62,136 bases of DNA, taken from contig JAQWWZ010000044.1 in NCBI GenBank assembly GCA_029254745.1, positions 1 through 62,136 of the forward strand. Direction: 5' to 3'. Under the pieces are notes generated by a model. The model had not been told where the DNA came from. It was given only the letters and a program-made list of their open reading frames with translations, and searched no databases. How positions within the stretch are numbered: position 1 is the first letter of the stretch; each line of letters starts with the position of its first letter. The stretch comes from Opitutales bacterium (lineage in GTDB: Bacteria > Verrucomicrobiota > Verrucomicrobiia > Opitutales > Seribacteraceae). Position numbers and translations under genes: made by a program. Below are positions 34,317-42,015 of the stretch, piece after piece.

Positions 34317-35054
34317 ATGCTTTTTTTCATTCCTAATACTTCCCACGTCTTGTTCTGTCTACAGATCGTAATCTGCAGTCATTATCTAATTGCCCAAAAA
34401 ACTGATCAGGAACCGGAAAGTATTTATAAACTTAAGCAAGCATCTAGGGATGGTATCGGAAAATTTTACAAAGGCAGAGAGATCTCACAAGTCATGGGAC
34501 ACCTTGGAGCCTCTTGGTTAGAAAGACCCAAAAGAGAACAAGAAGAAAGAACAGACTTACTCATTAGTGGAATGAGCCTAAAGCCTGGAGATCATGTGGC
34601 GGATATAGGTGCAGGCTCAGGATACTTTTCTTTTCGCATGGCAGACTTATTACCAAGTGGAAAAGTATTTGCGGTAGATATTTCCCCTCAAATGCTTGGT
34701 ATTATAAGAGCTAGAATCAAGGAAAAGGCAGTGGGCAATGTCATTCCTATACAAAGCACAATCACAAGAACGATGCTCGATCCGGGGACAATCGATAAGG
34801 CCCTCATTGTAGATGCATACCACGAGCTTTCCCACCCCATGGAGATGGCCCAGTCCATAAATCAAGCCCTAAAAAAAGATGGACTGCTGATTCTCATCGA
34901 ATACCGTGAGGAAGATCCACGCGTCCCAATCAAACCACTCCACAAAATGTCGGAGAAACAAGCCATTAAAGAAGTTGAAGCTGTTGGTTTCCAATGGGTA
35001 AAAACATTGAATATTTTACCCCAACAACACTTTATGATTTTCAAAAAGAAATAA
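34317..35054 (+). CDS. exported SAM-dependent methyltransferase-like protein
   Basis: The 245-aa product combines a hydrophobic signal-peptide-like N-terminus (MLFFIPNTSHVLFCLQIVIC, up to about YLIAQ) with a class I methyltransferase core: VADIGAGSGYFSFRMAD is the SAM-binding loop, VFAVDISPQML carries the acidic ribose ligand, and IVDAYHELSHPMEM is the next conserved block. I know similar leader-bearing methyltransferases from Planctomycetes and Verrucomicrobia. Since SAM is cytoplasmic, an exported one is puzzling; it may be membrane-anchored facing in. I chose the ATG at 34317; a TTG at 34299 would add six charged residues. Confidence 0.75.
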   Translation: MLFFIPNTSHVLFCLQIVICSHYLIAQKTDQEPESIYKLKQASRDGIGKFYKGREISQVMGHLGASWLERPKREQEERTDLLISGMSLKPGDHVADIGAGSGYFSFRMADLLPSGKVFAVDISPQMLGIIRARIKEKAVGNVIPIQSTITRTMLDPGTIDKALIVDAYHELSHPMEMAQSINQALKKDGLLILIEYREEDPRVPIKPLHKMSEKQAIKEVEAVGFQWVKTLNILPQQHFMIFKKK

Positions 35055-35089
35055 GTAAATCATCGAACCCAGTAACCCCGTTTAATCTA

Positions 35090-35602
35090 GTGAATAAAAT
35101 AAACCTTATCCCCATCCTCTTTAGTTTCTGTCTCAGCCCTCTTTTGTTGCATGCCGTCGAGGTAGCCGGGTTCACGTTCACCCCACCCACCGAATGGAAG
35201 TCCTCGCCTCCAACATCAAACATGCGAAAAGCCCAGTTTGAAGCACCATGCTCAACCAATGAAAAGGCAGAGGTCACCTTTTTCCATTTCGGCTCAACTG
35301 GAGCAGGAGGAATACAGGCCAATGTTGACCGGTGGATGAAGCAATTTGAAGACCCTCAAGGCAAAGTAGTGGAAACAGAAAAAATTGCGGATGTTAGCGT
35401 GACCTTCGCCCAAGCACATGGGACATTTCTCAGTGGCCGGCCCTTTGGAGCTAAAACGCCTAAGCCTGGCTACGCCATGATAGCCGCTATCATTGATGGT
35501 TCTGCTGGATCTATTTTTGTTAAGATGACAGGCCCAAAAACTGCGGTGGATGAAAATACAGAAGCCCTTAAGAAAATGGTCCTGGGTTCTGTAAAAAAAT
35601 AA
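35090..35602 (+). CDS. small secreted protein of unknown function
   Basis: From the GTG at 35090 the product has 170 aa with a good signal peptide (VNKINLIPILFSFCLSPLLL, cleavage near LHA). The mature part begins AGFTFTPPTEWKSSPPTSN and is beta-rich, with a repeated theme of PGYAMIAAIIDG and IFVKMTGPKTAVDEN. I know similar exported proteins from Planctomycetes and Verrucomicrobia without a function. The frame is open upstream to 34994 within the methyltransferase gene, but that part gives no signal peptide. It starts 35 bases after the methyltransferase stop and is probably co-transcribed. Confidence 0.72.
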   Translation: MNKINLIPILFSFCLSPLLLHAVEVAGFTFTPPTEWKSSPPTSNMRKAQFEAPCSTNEKAEVTFFHFGSTGAGGIQANVDRWMKQFEDPQGKVVETEKIADVSVTFAQAHGTFLSGRPFGAKTPKPGYAMIAAIIDGSAGSIFVKMTGPKTAVDENTEALKKMVLGSVKK

Positions 35603-35603
35603 A

Positions 35604-36803
35604 TTATTTCAATTTCTCTCTAACCTCTACTAAAGCCTTGCACACAGTTTGAGCGTATTCCTCAATCAGAGGAAGGCGCTCATGACCCAAAAACTGCTTT
35701 AGGCCTTCATAATGTCCAATTTGCAATCGAGCGTATTCGGTCTTTGAGTTCGCAATATATGGCTCCAAAAAAACAACCGGGCTAAGGTAAATTCGGTTGG
35801 CGAGTAAATTCCTCCCCCATACCCCTGGAACCGCTCCTACTTTAATCGCATTAGGCCCTCGATAACGAAAAGCGGGCAGACCAGTCTTTTGATGAAAAAC
35901 TTTGCCCACTTCTTCAGCCACATCTTTTTCAGTCTTCGACCAGGCACTGAGCAAGCGATAAAGCATTTCGAAACGTTGATCATCATAAGCTAATTCTCCA
36001 CCCATATAACAGCCATTGACGAGCACATGATAATCATTGCGCTCCACAAGCTCTTTTTCATCGGGGTCACCCCATGGAGCGGCATTAAGGTGGAGGCAAA
36101 CCACTAAGTCTGGCTTGATTTGTCGATTTATCTTTCTGGCTCGTGCCCGAATTTCACTCACCCGGTAGAAAAGGACTTCCCGCCTTTTTATTCTTAATTC
36201 TTCCTGCTCTTTCTGAGAAAGCGTACTTCGATCCATTTCCTGTAACCAGCCTTCAGCCATCTCTTCAAAATCTTCAGGCCTTTGAACAGTCACAGGTTCG
36301 GATTTTTCCCGGATTAGAAAGGTCTGAAATCCCTCTTCGTCGAGCAAAACCTTTAACCTTTTCGCAACTTGTAAGCTTATATCTCCCTCTTTGATAACAG
36401 AATCATTACCAAGCTGAAAATGCCTGCCCTCCATTGCCGAATACTTTCCCCCAATGTGGCCTGGGTCTAAGGCAACTTTCAGAATCTCGCCCCTGTTATT
36501 TCTGGGCTCAACTGGAGAGCTAGATGTATCCCCTTTTATTAATCGCAACCTGTACCAATCATCAACTCCCACTCTCTTGCGGAAGGAAACATGCTCCTTT
36601 TCAAACTTGATCCATGGCTCCCACCAACTTTTGCGTGGGCAATAAATATTTTCAAGGTCTGCCCGAAAAAGTGATTCTGTCCATTTCCCCTGAAACTTAT
36701 CCAATTTCGACCAATCAGGAGCTTCTCCCAATGAAGTTACCCCCCCCGTCAAACATCTCACAAAGATGAAGAAACTAGCCATAGCCACCGTTATTATCCG
36801 CAC
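35604..36803 (-). CDS. N-acetylmuramoyl-L-alanine amidase, Amidase_3 type
   Basis: The protein has about 399 aa. VALDPGHIGG (first zinc His), KEGDISLQVAKRL (zinc Glu), VVCLHLNAAPWG (second zinc His) and VVFLEPYIANS (catalytic Glu) match AmiC-type amidases that cut the peptide from muramic acid in peptidoglycan. A leader (RIITVAMASFFIFVRCL) suggests export. The insert between the zinc Glu and the second His is long and highly charged, possibly the helix that autoinhibits cell-division amidases. Start is uncertain: GTG 36803 or ATG 36782; the frame stays open to 36917, overlapping the divergent regulator gene. Confidence 0.85.
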   Translation of the reverse strand: MRIITVAMASFFIFVRCLTGGVTSLGEAPDWSKLDKFQGKWTESLFRADLENIYCPRKSWWEPWIKFEKEHVSFRKRVGVDDWYRLRLIKGDTSSSPVEPRNNRGEILKVALDPGHIGGKYSAMEGRHFQLGNDSVIKEGDISLQVAKRLKVLLDEEGFQTFLIREKSEPVTVQRPEDFEEMAEGWLQEMDRSTLSQKEQEELRIKRREVLFYRVSEIRARARKINRQIKPDLVVCLHLNAAPWGDPDEKELVERNDYHVLVNGCYMGGELAYDDQRFEMLYRLLSAWSKTEKDVAEEVGKVFHQKTGLPAFRYRGPNAIKVGAVPGVWGRNLLANRIYLSPVVFLEPYIANSKTEYARLQIGHYEGLKQFLGHERLPLIEEYAQTVCKALVEVREKLK

Positions 36804-36881
36804 GCTGATATTTATGAATTGAGAAAAAGAATTTGCAAAGTCTTTTCTTTTGGTCGAGGACTCAATTAGAGACTGAGCCAA

Positions 36882-38297
36882 ATGGAGCAAATCATAAACA
36901 CTAAAGCATTCTTCCAAAACAAGGAAATTCTAATCCTAGAAGACGATCATTTCCTCGCAAAACGATTGGTAGCTAAATTCGAAAATTATGAAGCAGAAGT
37001 TACCTCATGCTCCACCTTGGAGGATGCTCGAAATGCACTTGAAAATCTTACTTTTGATTTTGCTTTATTTGACCTCAACCTTCCGGATGGAGAAAGCCTT
37101 GATCTTCTTCGTAAAAAAAGAGTACCCAGCAACACATTACTGATCTTAATGACCGCGGAGGGAGGTATTACTTCAGCGGTGGAAGCAATGCGGCTTGGGG
37201 CAGTCGATTACTTAAGTAAACCTTTTGACATCGATGAAATTCCGCTTCTTTTTCTCAAATGTGACCGGCAGCGCAAAAATCAACGCCTTATCCAACACAC
37301 ATTTGAGAAGCGAAAACAAAAAACAGCTAATTTATTTTTTAAAGGTTCTTTCAAAGAAGACCTACAGCAACTTACAAAAATCACAGAGGTCGATCAAAGA
37401 TTACAAACCAACCTCCCCCCTCTTTTGATTGGTGGCCCAACTGGATCCGGAAAATCAACCTACGCCAGATGGGTTCACGACCATGGTCCCCGCCATAATT
37501 CAGCTTTTGTCGCGATCAACTGCTCTGCCATCCCGCATAGCTTGATAGAGTCTGAACTTTTTGGGCATGAGAAAGGTGCTTTTACGGATGCCAAAAATTC
37601 CCGCATAGGGCTTTTTGAAGCAGCCGACAATGGTACGCTCTTCTTGGATGAGGTCGCTAGCCTTTCCCTTCCCGCACAAGCTAAAGTTTTGCTCGCAATA
37701 GAGAACGGGATTATTCGGCGATTAGGTGGAACCAAGGAAATTAATGTTGATGTCAGAATTATCGCCGCGGCGAATCAAGACCTCAGGCAAATGATAGATG
37801 AAAAACAATTCAGAGAAGATCTATTCCATAGGCTTGATCTGCTCAGAATCAATATCCCCCCACTAAATACAAGGGGAAAAGATATAATAGCTCTCGCCTC
37901 ATATTTCCTCCAAGCTCTTTGTAAAAAATACAAAATTTGTTCCTCTCAATTGTCCAAACAAAGTGAAGTCCAACTTCTAACTCATCAATGGACTGGCAAT
38001 GCCCGGGAATTAATTCACGAACTCGAGCGAAGTTTGATTATGAGCGGGAAAGGGGAGCCTCTGGAAATTTCAGCTTCTCGAAAACATTCTAATGGGCCTG
38101 TAACAAAGCCAGAGAGCAATGATTGGCTCAATCCATCTTTTTCATTCCCGACTGATGGATTCCAGTTGGAGAAAGAAATGATTCGAATGCTTGAGCTGGG
38201 AATTAAGCAGGCAAACGGCAATATTTCGGAAGCCGCCCGACTTTTAGGTGTCCCACGAGACTACATTCGTTACAGGCTACAAAAACAAGGTAAATAA
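36882..38297 (+). CDS. NtrC-family sigma-54-dependent response regulator
   Basis: The 471-aa protein has a receiver domain with the phospho-acceptor D64 in FDLNLPDG and K113 in LSKPFD. An AAA+ domain follows with Walker A GGPTGSGKS (184-192), Walker B GTLFLDE and arginine-finger region FREDLFHRLDLLRINIP. The C-terminal Fis-type helix-turn-helix (ISEAARLLGVPRDYIRYRL) binds enhancers. The sigma-54 contact loop reads GAFTDA in place of GAFTGA. It should activate sigma-54 promoters when phosphorylated, probably by the histidine kinase at 40634-41980. It is divergent from the amidase gene. Confidence 0.93.
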   Translation: MEQIINTKAFFQNKEILILEDDHFLAKRLVAKFENYEAEVTSCSTLEDARNALENLTFDFALFDLNLPDGESLDLLRKKRVPSNTLLILMTAEGGITSAVEAMRLGAVDYLSKPFDIDEIPLLFLKCDRQRKNQRLIQHTFEKRKQKTANLFFKGSFKEDLQQLTKITEVDQRLQTNLPPLLIGGPTGSGKSTYARWVHDHGPRHNSAFVAINCSAIPHSLIESELFGHEKGAFTDAKNSRIGLFEAADNGTLFLDEVASLSLPAQAKVLLAIENGIIRRLGGTKEINVDVRIIAAANQDLRQMIDEKQFREDLFHRLDLLRINIPPLNTRGKDIIALASYFLQALCKKYKICSSQLSKQSEVQLLTHQWTGNARELIHELERSLIMSGKGEPLEISASRKHSNGPVTKPESNDWLNPSFSFPTDGFQLEKEMIRMLELGIKQANGNISEAARLLGVPRDYIRYRLQKQGK

Positions 38298-38302
38298 ATT
38301 CC

Positions 38303-38348
38303 GGGGATTATTCCCCAAACTAACAAGTTTAATTGTGAATTATTCCCC
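38303..38348 (+). promoter_or_regulatory. paired 12-mers, candidate enhancer sites for the regulator
   Basis: GGATTATTCCCC (38305-38316) and GAATTATTCCCC (38337-38348) match at 11 of 12 bases and are 32 bp apart, close to three helical turns. The first is part of a palindrome, GGGGATTATTCCCC. They lie about 75-120 bp upstream of a sigma-54-like promoter, the usual geometry for NtrC-type activator sites. Spacing and identity are read from the sequence; binding is inference. Confidence 0.45.
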
Positions 38349-38421
38349 TAAATGTCTCCAAGAGATTTACCGGCAAATAATTAAGTTACTGCAAAACAAC
38401 AACTTAAGATAAATTAAGCCT

Positions 38422-38438
38422 TTGGCATAGTTTATGAT
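38422..38438 (+). promoter_or_regulatory. weak sigma-54-like promoter before the coiled-coil gene
   Basis: TTGGCATAGTTTATGAT fits the spacing of TGGCAC-N5-TTGCW with GG at 38424-38425 and the -12 pair 12 bases later, but that pair is GA instead of GC. A start about 12 bases on would give a short leader to the ATG at 38476. TATGAT here could instead be a sigma-70 -10 box, although no good -35 is seen. Confidence 0.3.
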
Positions 38439-38475
38439 ATAAGTACTGTAACATTTATAAACACGATTACATTAT

Positions 38476-39369
38476 ATGAAAAAATTAATTATACTCTTAC
38501 TCACCGCCAACTTATGCTTTTCTTGGACACCCGCACAGGACAATTCCTCTGTAGAGAAAGCAAAGGTTTTCCCTGCACATTGGGGGAAAACACCAAATAT
38601 TCAAACTCAAGACTTTGTGGATCTTCCAAAAGGGTTTGGGAAAGGAAGCTCTACACTGAAACACTGGATCAATGGTAACCTAAGGAAAGATTTCGCCGAT
38701 CAACCTAAAATGCTTTCCGAGAGAGAAAAATTGTATCCAAAAATAGTAGAAGCAGAAGTCATGTCGGCCGTAAAAGACGGTACAATTTCGAAAGAAGATG
38801 CCCGAAAGAAACTTAATTCATTACGTGAAGAAATGGCCAAGAAAGGTAACTTCAAAAGACCTCAGCGCGCTCCAAAACCTGAGCTATCAAGTGAAGTGAA
38901 AGAAAAAATTGAGGCGGTGAAAGAGTTGGAGAAATCCATCCATACTGAAATGAAGGCTCGTGTGGAAGAACTCGGAAAAGATGCATCCAGGGAAGAAATC
39001 AAATCCACAGTGGAATCTTTTAAGGAAACCAACAAAGATCGATTTAAAGAGATCAAAGAAGCACACTCATCCATTCGTCAAGACCTAGAAGCCAACCGGC
39101 CCGCAAAGCCAGAAAGACCGGAGCTTAACGAAGATCTGAAGGTAAAAGTTGAAGCTCTACAGGCTAAAAGAAAAGAAATGCACGAAGCTCACAAAGAACT
39201 TCACCAAAACCTTAAAGATGCTTCAAAAGAAGATCGAAAGGTTATGATTGCGGACTTCAAAGAAACCAACAAAGAAAAGCACCAGGAGATAAAAGCCCAA
39301 GCCAAGCAAGTAAAAGAAGGAATCAGAGAACTTGTTGAAACAGAAGCTACCCGTACATCTGACCTCTAA
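38476..39369 (+). CDS. secreted coiled-coil protein with a duplicated 70-residue module
   Basis: The 297-aa product has a signal peptide (MKKLIILLLTANLCFSW, to about residue 20), a short N-terminal block with FVDLPKGFGKGSSTLKHWIN, and then nearly all helix, rich in Glu, Lys and Ala. Residues 136-204 and 216-285 are copies of one module: each contains KDAS, then E-E/D, FKETNK and E-I-K at matching positions, separated by a Pro-rich hinge (ANRPAKPERP). No family is recognised. It may be a periplasmic or surface fibre or chaperone-like protein. It lies between the regulator and the kinase and ends at a strong terminator. Confidence 0.8.
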   Translation: MKKLIILLLTANLCFSWTPAQDNSSVEKAKVFPAHWGKTPNIQTQDFVDLPKGFGKGSSTLKHWINGNLRKDFADQPKMLSEREKLYPKIVEAEVMSAVKDGTISKEDARKKLNSLREEMAKKGNFKRPQRAPKPELSSEVKEKIEAVKELEKSIHTEMKARVEELGKDASREEIKSTVESFKETNKDRFKEIKEAHSSIRQDLEANRPAKPERPELNEDLKVKVEALQAKRKEMHEAHKELHQNLKDASKEDRKVMIADFKETNKEKHQEIKAQAKQVKEGIRELVETEATRTSDL

Positions 39370-39408
39370 AGATTACCGCTTATACAAATCGGAGAAACAC
39401 TTAACTCT

Positions 39409-39438
39409 GCGGGATGACCAAGGTCATCCCGCTTTTTT
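39409..39438 (+). terminator. strong Rho-independent terminator after the coiled-coil gene
   Basis: GCGGGATGACC and GGTCATCCCGC form a perfect 11-bp stem with an AA loop, followed by six T bases. It lies 40 bases after the stop codon and 21 bases before the next gene, so that gene depends on readthrough or its own promoter. Confidence 0.93.
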
Positions 39439-39459
39439 GTTTGTTAAAGGACACGCTCA

Positions 39460-40629
39460 TTGCCTTATTCTTATAACATAAAACCTGTACTCTTACTCTC
39501 TCTACACCTTACCCTAACGTTTTTTTTAGAGGCAAAAACCTCAAGCGACAGTGTAACCGACGAAGAACTCAGAGAGATGTTGTTTGGAGAAGCGACCTCT
39601 GGTATCTTGAAACCTAAAGCGAGATGGGTCCCATCTTCCACAATCGAATTAGGTGTAGGATATTCAGATAATCCGTTGTACGCTCCATTTGTAAGAGAAG
39701 ACACAGCCTATGTTGAAGTTTCGAGCGAAGTCTTTTTGATGAGAGAGGGGAACACAGAGTACTTCACCTATTTTTACTTATTTGGGGAGGGCAAAAGGTT
39801 TGAAACTTTCTCAGATAATAAGGAAGCTGCCCTATTACTCGGGCAATTTGAACATGCCTACACCCCAAAGAATTCAAGCCACAGCTATGGTTTTCGCTTT
39901 CGACACACCTACTACGATCAGGGCTTTGATTTTTCTGAACTTGGCCTCCCCTACCGGATGTCGGTATCCTCCAACAAAACAGAGTGGATTCCATACCTAA
40001 GCCACAGGTTTTCCCCACAAACCACTGGAATCATAAGCCTGAGTAAAGGGTTTGAAAACTACAGAAAAATCACGGACGATAACCGGGATAGAAAGCTCTC
40101 GATAACCTTGCAGGGTAATGGCTTGTTGGGAGCATGGAAATTATTCGGTGAAATCGATAAGAAAAAATACAAAGAACGCCAGCGACGCAATGGAGATGGA
40201 AGTCTTATTTCGGCCATTCCCGTAGAAACATTGAAGAAAAGTGTTTCCTTTAAAATCGTTAAAGCTTTTAAGCCTGTTTCCCTAGGTGATTCTACTGCAA
40301 AACTTCAATGGTCCTGGCTTAAGGATGGAGCGGGTGGTTACTATGATTATAAAAAAATTGGGCTTAGCCTCGAGCAGGAGTTTAAATTATCTCCATATAC
40401 CGTCACCGCATCATTGAGCGGGACCGACACAAAATACGATACCCGCAAAATTGATACGAATAAGATTTTCGAACGACAAAGCTTGAAATATAGCACATCA
40501 ATCACTCGGATTTTAGGTGAAAAAACAAAAGTCTATCTAAAATGGTCCAGAGAAGAAGATTTCTCGAACGCCAGAGACTATGAATATTACTCAAACTTTT
40601 GGTCCCTCGGACTAACCTGGGAAATCTAA
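39460..40629 (+). CDS. outer-membrane beta-barrel candidate
   Basis: The 389-aa protein has a leader (LLLSLHLTLTFFLEA) followed by many alternating-residue beta strands with aromatic girdles, such as SSTIELGVGYSDNPLYAP, TAKLQWSWLKDGAGGYY and SNFWSLGLTWEI at the very end. This pattern, with no helices, suggests a barrel of about 14-18 strands, though no named family is recognised. The start is a TTG with a fair ribosome site (AAAGG) 9 bases before it; no early ATG exists. It ends 4 bases before the histidine kinase gene, so the two are surely co-transcribed. Confidence 0.7.
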   Translation: MPYSYNIKPVLLLSLHLTLTFFLEAKTSSDSVTDEELREMLFGEATSGILKPKARWVPSSTIELGVGYSDNPLYAPFVREDTAYVEVSSEVFLMREGNTEYFTYFYLFGEGKRFETFSDNKEAALLLGQFEHAYTPKNSSHSYGFRFRHTYYDQGFDFSELGLPYRMSVSSNKTEWIPYLSHRFSPQTTGIISLSKGFENYRKITDDNRDRKLSITLQGNGLLGAWKLFGEIDKKKYKERQRRNGDGSLISAIPVETLKKSVSFKIVKAFKPVSLGDSTAKLQWSWLKDGAGGYYDYKKIGLSLEQEFKLSPYTVTASLSGTDTKYDTRKIDTNKIFERQSLKYSTSITRILGEKTKVYLKWSREEDFSNARDYEYYSNFWSLGLTWEI

Positions 40630-40633
40630 CCTT

Positions 40634-41980
40634 ATGAATATTCGAAAAGAATGGTTAGGTTTTGCCCTTAGTTTGTTACTTCTCTTTTTTCTGTCAGCGG
40701 TCCTCCTTTTATTTTCCCGTAAAAACTTTCATGTTCAGGTTCTCGACTCTCAAGGTAATCTGATTAGTGCTGAAATAACCACTCTGGTCGAAGAAAATGA
40801 ATATAAGCTCCTAGAAAGAGATATTACTTTTGTGGATTTGGGGGTTCCTGAAATGGCATACGATCAAGAGGAACTACTTTCATATACCGCTCTCGACATA
40901 TTGACTCTGCCAAAAGTAATCCAAGTCCTTGCCTACGACACCGATGGCAACCCGATTCCTTTAGTAACAGGAACGATGTCAAATCCAGTTGCCAAAAGAT
41001 TTTCATTATCCGAGAGAAACACATCTACTTTTTTCAACCATAACCAAGGAGACTCCTTTGCTCTTTTTTTTAGAATAAATACACTCGATGGAACCTACAT
41101 TTTTGAAGTTCAGTTAGAGGAAGACTTTATTCTAAATGAGTGGGAGACGATTGACAGGCAACTTCTTGAACAAGGATTGCTTATTATCTTAACCGGCATT
41201 CTCGTTCTTTATGTCATATTTCATTTCATGACTAAACACATTCAAGAAAGAGAGAGAAAACTAGAACAACAAAATACCCTTCTGCAAAAGACGAATCAAA
41301 AACTGGCACAAGCTTATAAAACCGTGAGCCTGGGAGCCTTAACGGGACACCTGATGCACTCTTTAAAAACACCGCTCACTTCCCTTCAAATCCTTGCAAG
41401 GGAAGCGGATAAAGATAGCAATGTAGATCCGAAGGAGTTAGTTGATGTGCATAGCCAAATTAAAGACTTAGTATCCCAATCCTTACTCTCCCTTCAAGAG
41501 ATCGAGAGTAAGAACCAAGCTTATGAGATGACAATTACAGAGATTTTTGCGCTCGTTATTGCCAGAACCTCAAACATTTCCAGAAGAGGAAATATATGTA
41601 TTAAAGATAGCAAAGATAAAGAGGTAACCTTGGACAACCTCTGCAGTTCTTTGCTATCCCCGATTCTAATCTCTTTACTCGAAAACGCGTTTCAATCCCG
41701 AAAAGATACCGAAGTAACTTTAAGCGTAGAAAAAGATAACCATTCATTGTTGATACATGTGGTAGATACCAGTGTTGGAATCCCTGAATCTGAGCAAGAA
41801 TTTTTATTTGACCCGACTAAAAGCCGCAAACCAAACGGAACCGGGCTCGGGCTAGCTCTCGCACAGCAATTGGCTCTGAGTATGGGTGCGAAAATTAAAC
41901 TCATTCATAGCGATAATGATGGTTCACACTTTACCATTTTTTTAAACCTTGAGCCTGATCAAGTTGAAAGTGTGAATTAG
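40634..41980 (+). CDS. membrane sensor histidine kinase
   Basis: The 448-aa protein has two membrane helices (about residues 9-28 and 180-199) enclosing a roughly 150-residue periplasmic sensor region of no recognised family. A coiled linker leads to the H-box MHSLKTPLTSLQ (H242). The ATP-binding domain has the N-box SLLENAFQS (N351), VVDTSVGIPE, an F-box LFDPTKSRKPNG and GTGLGLALAQ. It should phosphorylate the sigma-54 regulator at 36882. Being 4 bases after the barrel gene hints that the sensed signal comes from the outer membrane or the surface; that is inference. Confidence 0.92.
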   Translation: MNIRKEWLGFALSLLLLFFLSAVLLLFSRKNFHVQVLDSQGNLISAEITTLVEENEYKLLERDITFVDLGVPEMAYDQEELLSYTALDILTLPKVIQVLAYDTDGNPIPLVTGTMSNPVAKRFSLSERNTSTFFNHNQGDSFALFFRINTLDGTYIFEVQLEEDFILNEWETIDRQLLEQGLLIILTGILVLYVIFHFMTKHIQERERKLEQQNTLLQKTNQKLAQAYKTVSLGALTGHLMHSLKTPLTSLQILAREADKDSNVDPKELVDVHSQIKDLVSQSLLSLQEIESKNQAYEMTITEIFALVIARTSNISRRGNICIKDSKDKEVTLDNLCSSLLSPILISLLENAFQSRKDTEVTLSVEKDNHSLLIHVVDTSVGIPESEQEFLFDPTKSRKPNGTGLGLALAQQLALSMGAKIKLIHSDNDGSHFTIFLNLEPDQVESVN

Positions 41981-42015
41981 ATGTATTTTATCCTCTTCTT
42001 TCGCTAATAAACATA

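Noticed and set aside
38303-38316. GGGGATTATTCCCC as a terminator of the regulator gene
   Set aside because: The stem is only 5 bp and no T-run follows; the second near-copy 32 bp later fits a binding site better.
36882-41980. Exosortase/PEP-CTERM regulatory locus
   Set aside because: The kinase and sigma-54 regulator recall it, but no exosortase, PEP-CTERM tail or associated EPS genes are present.
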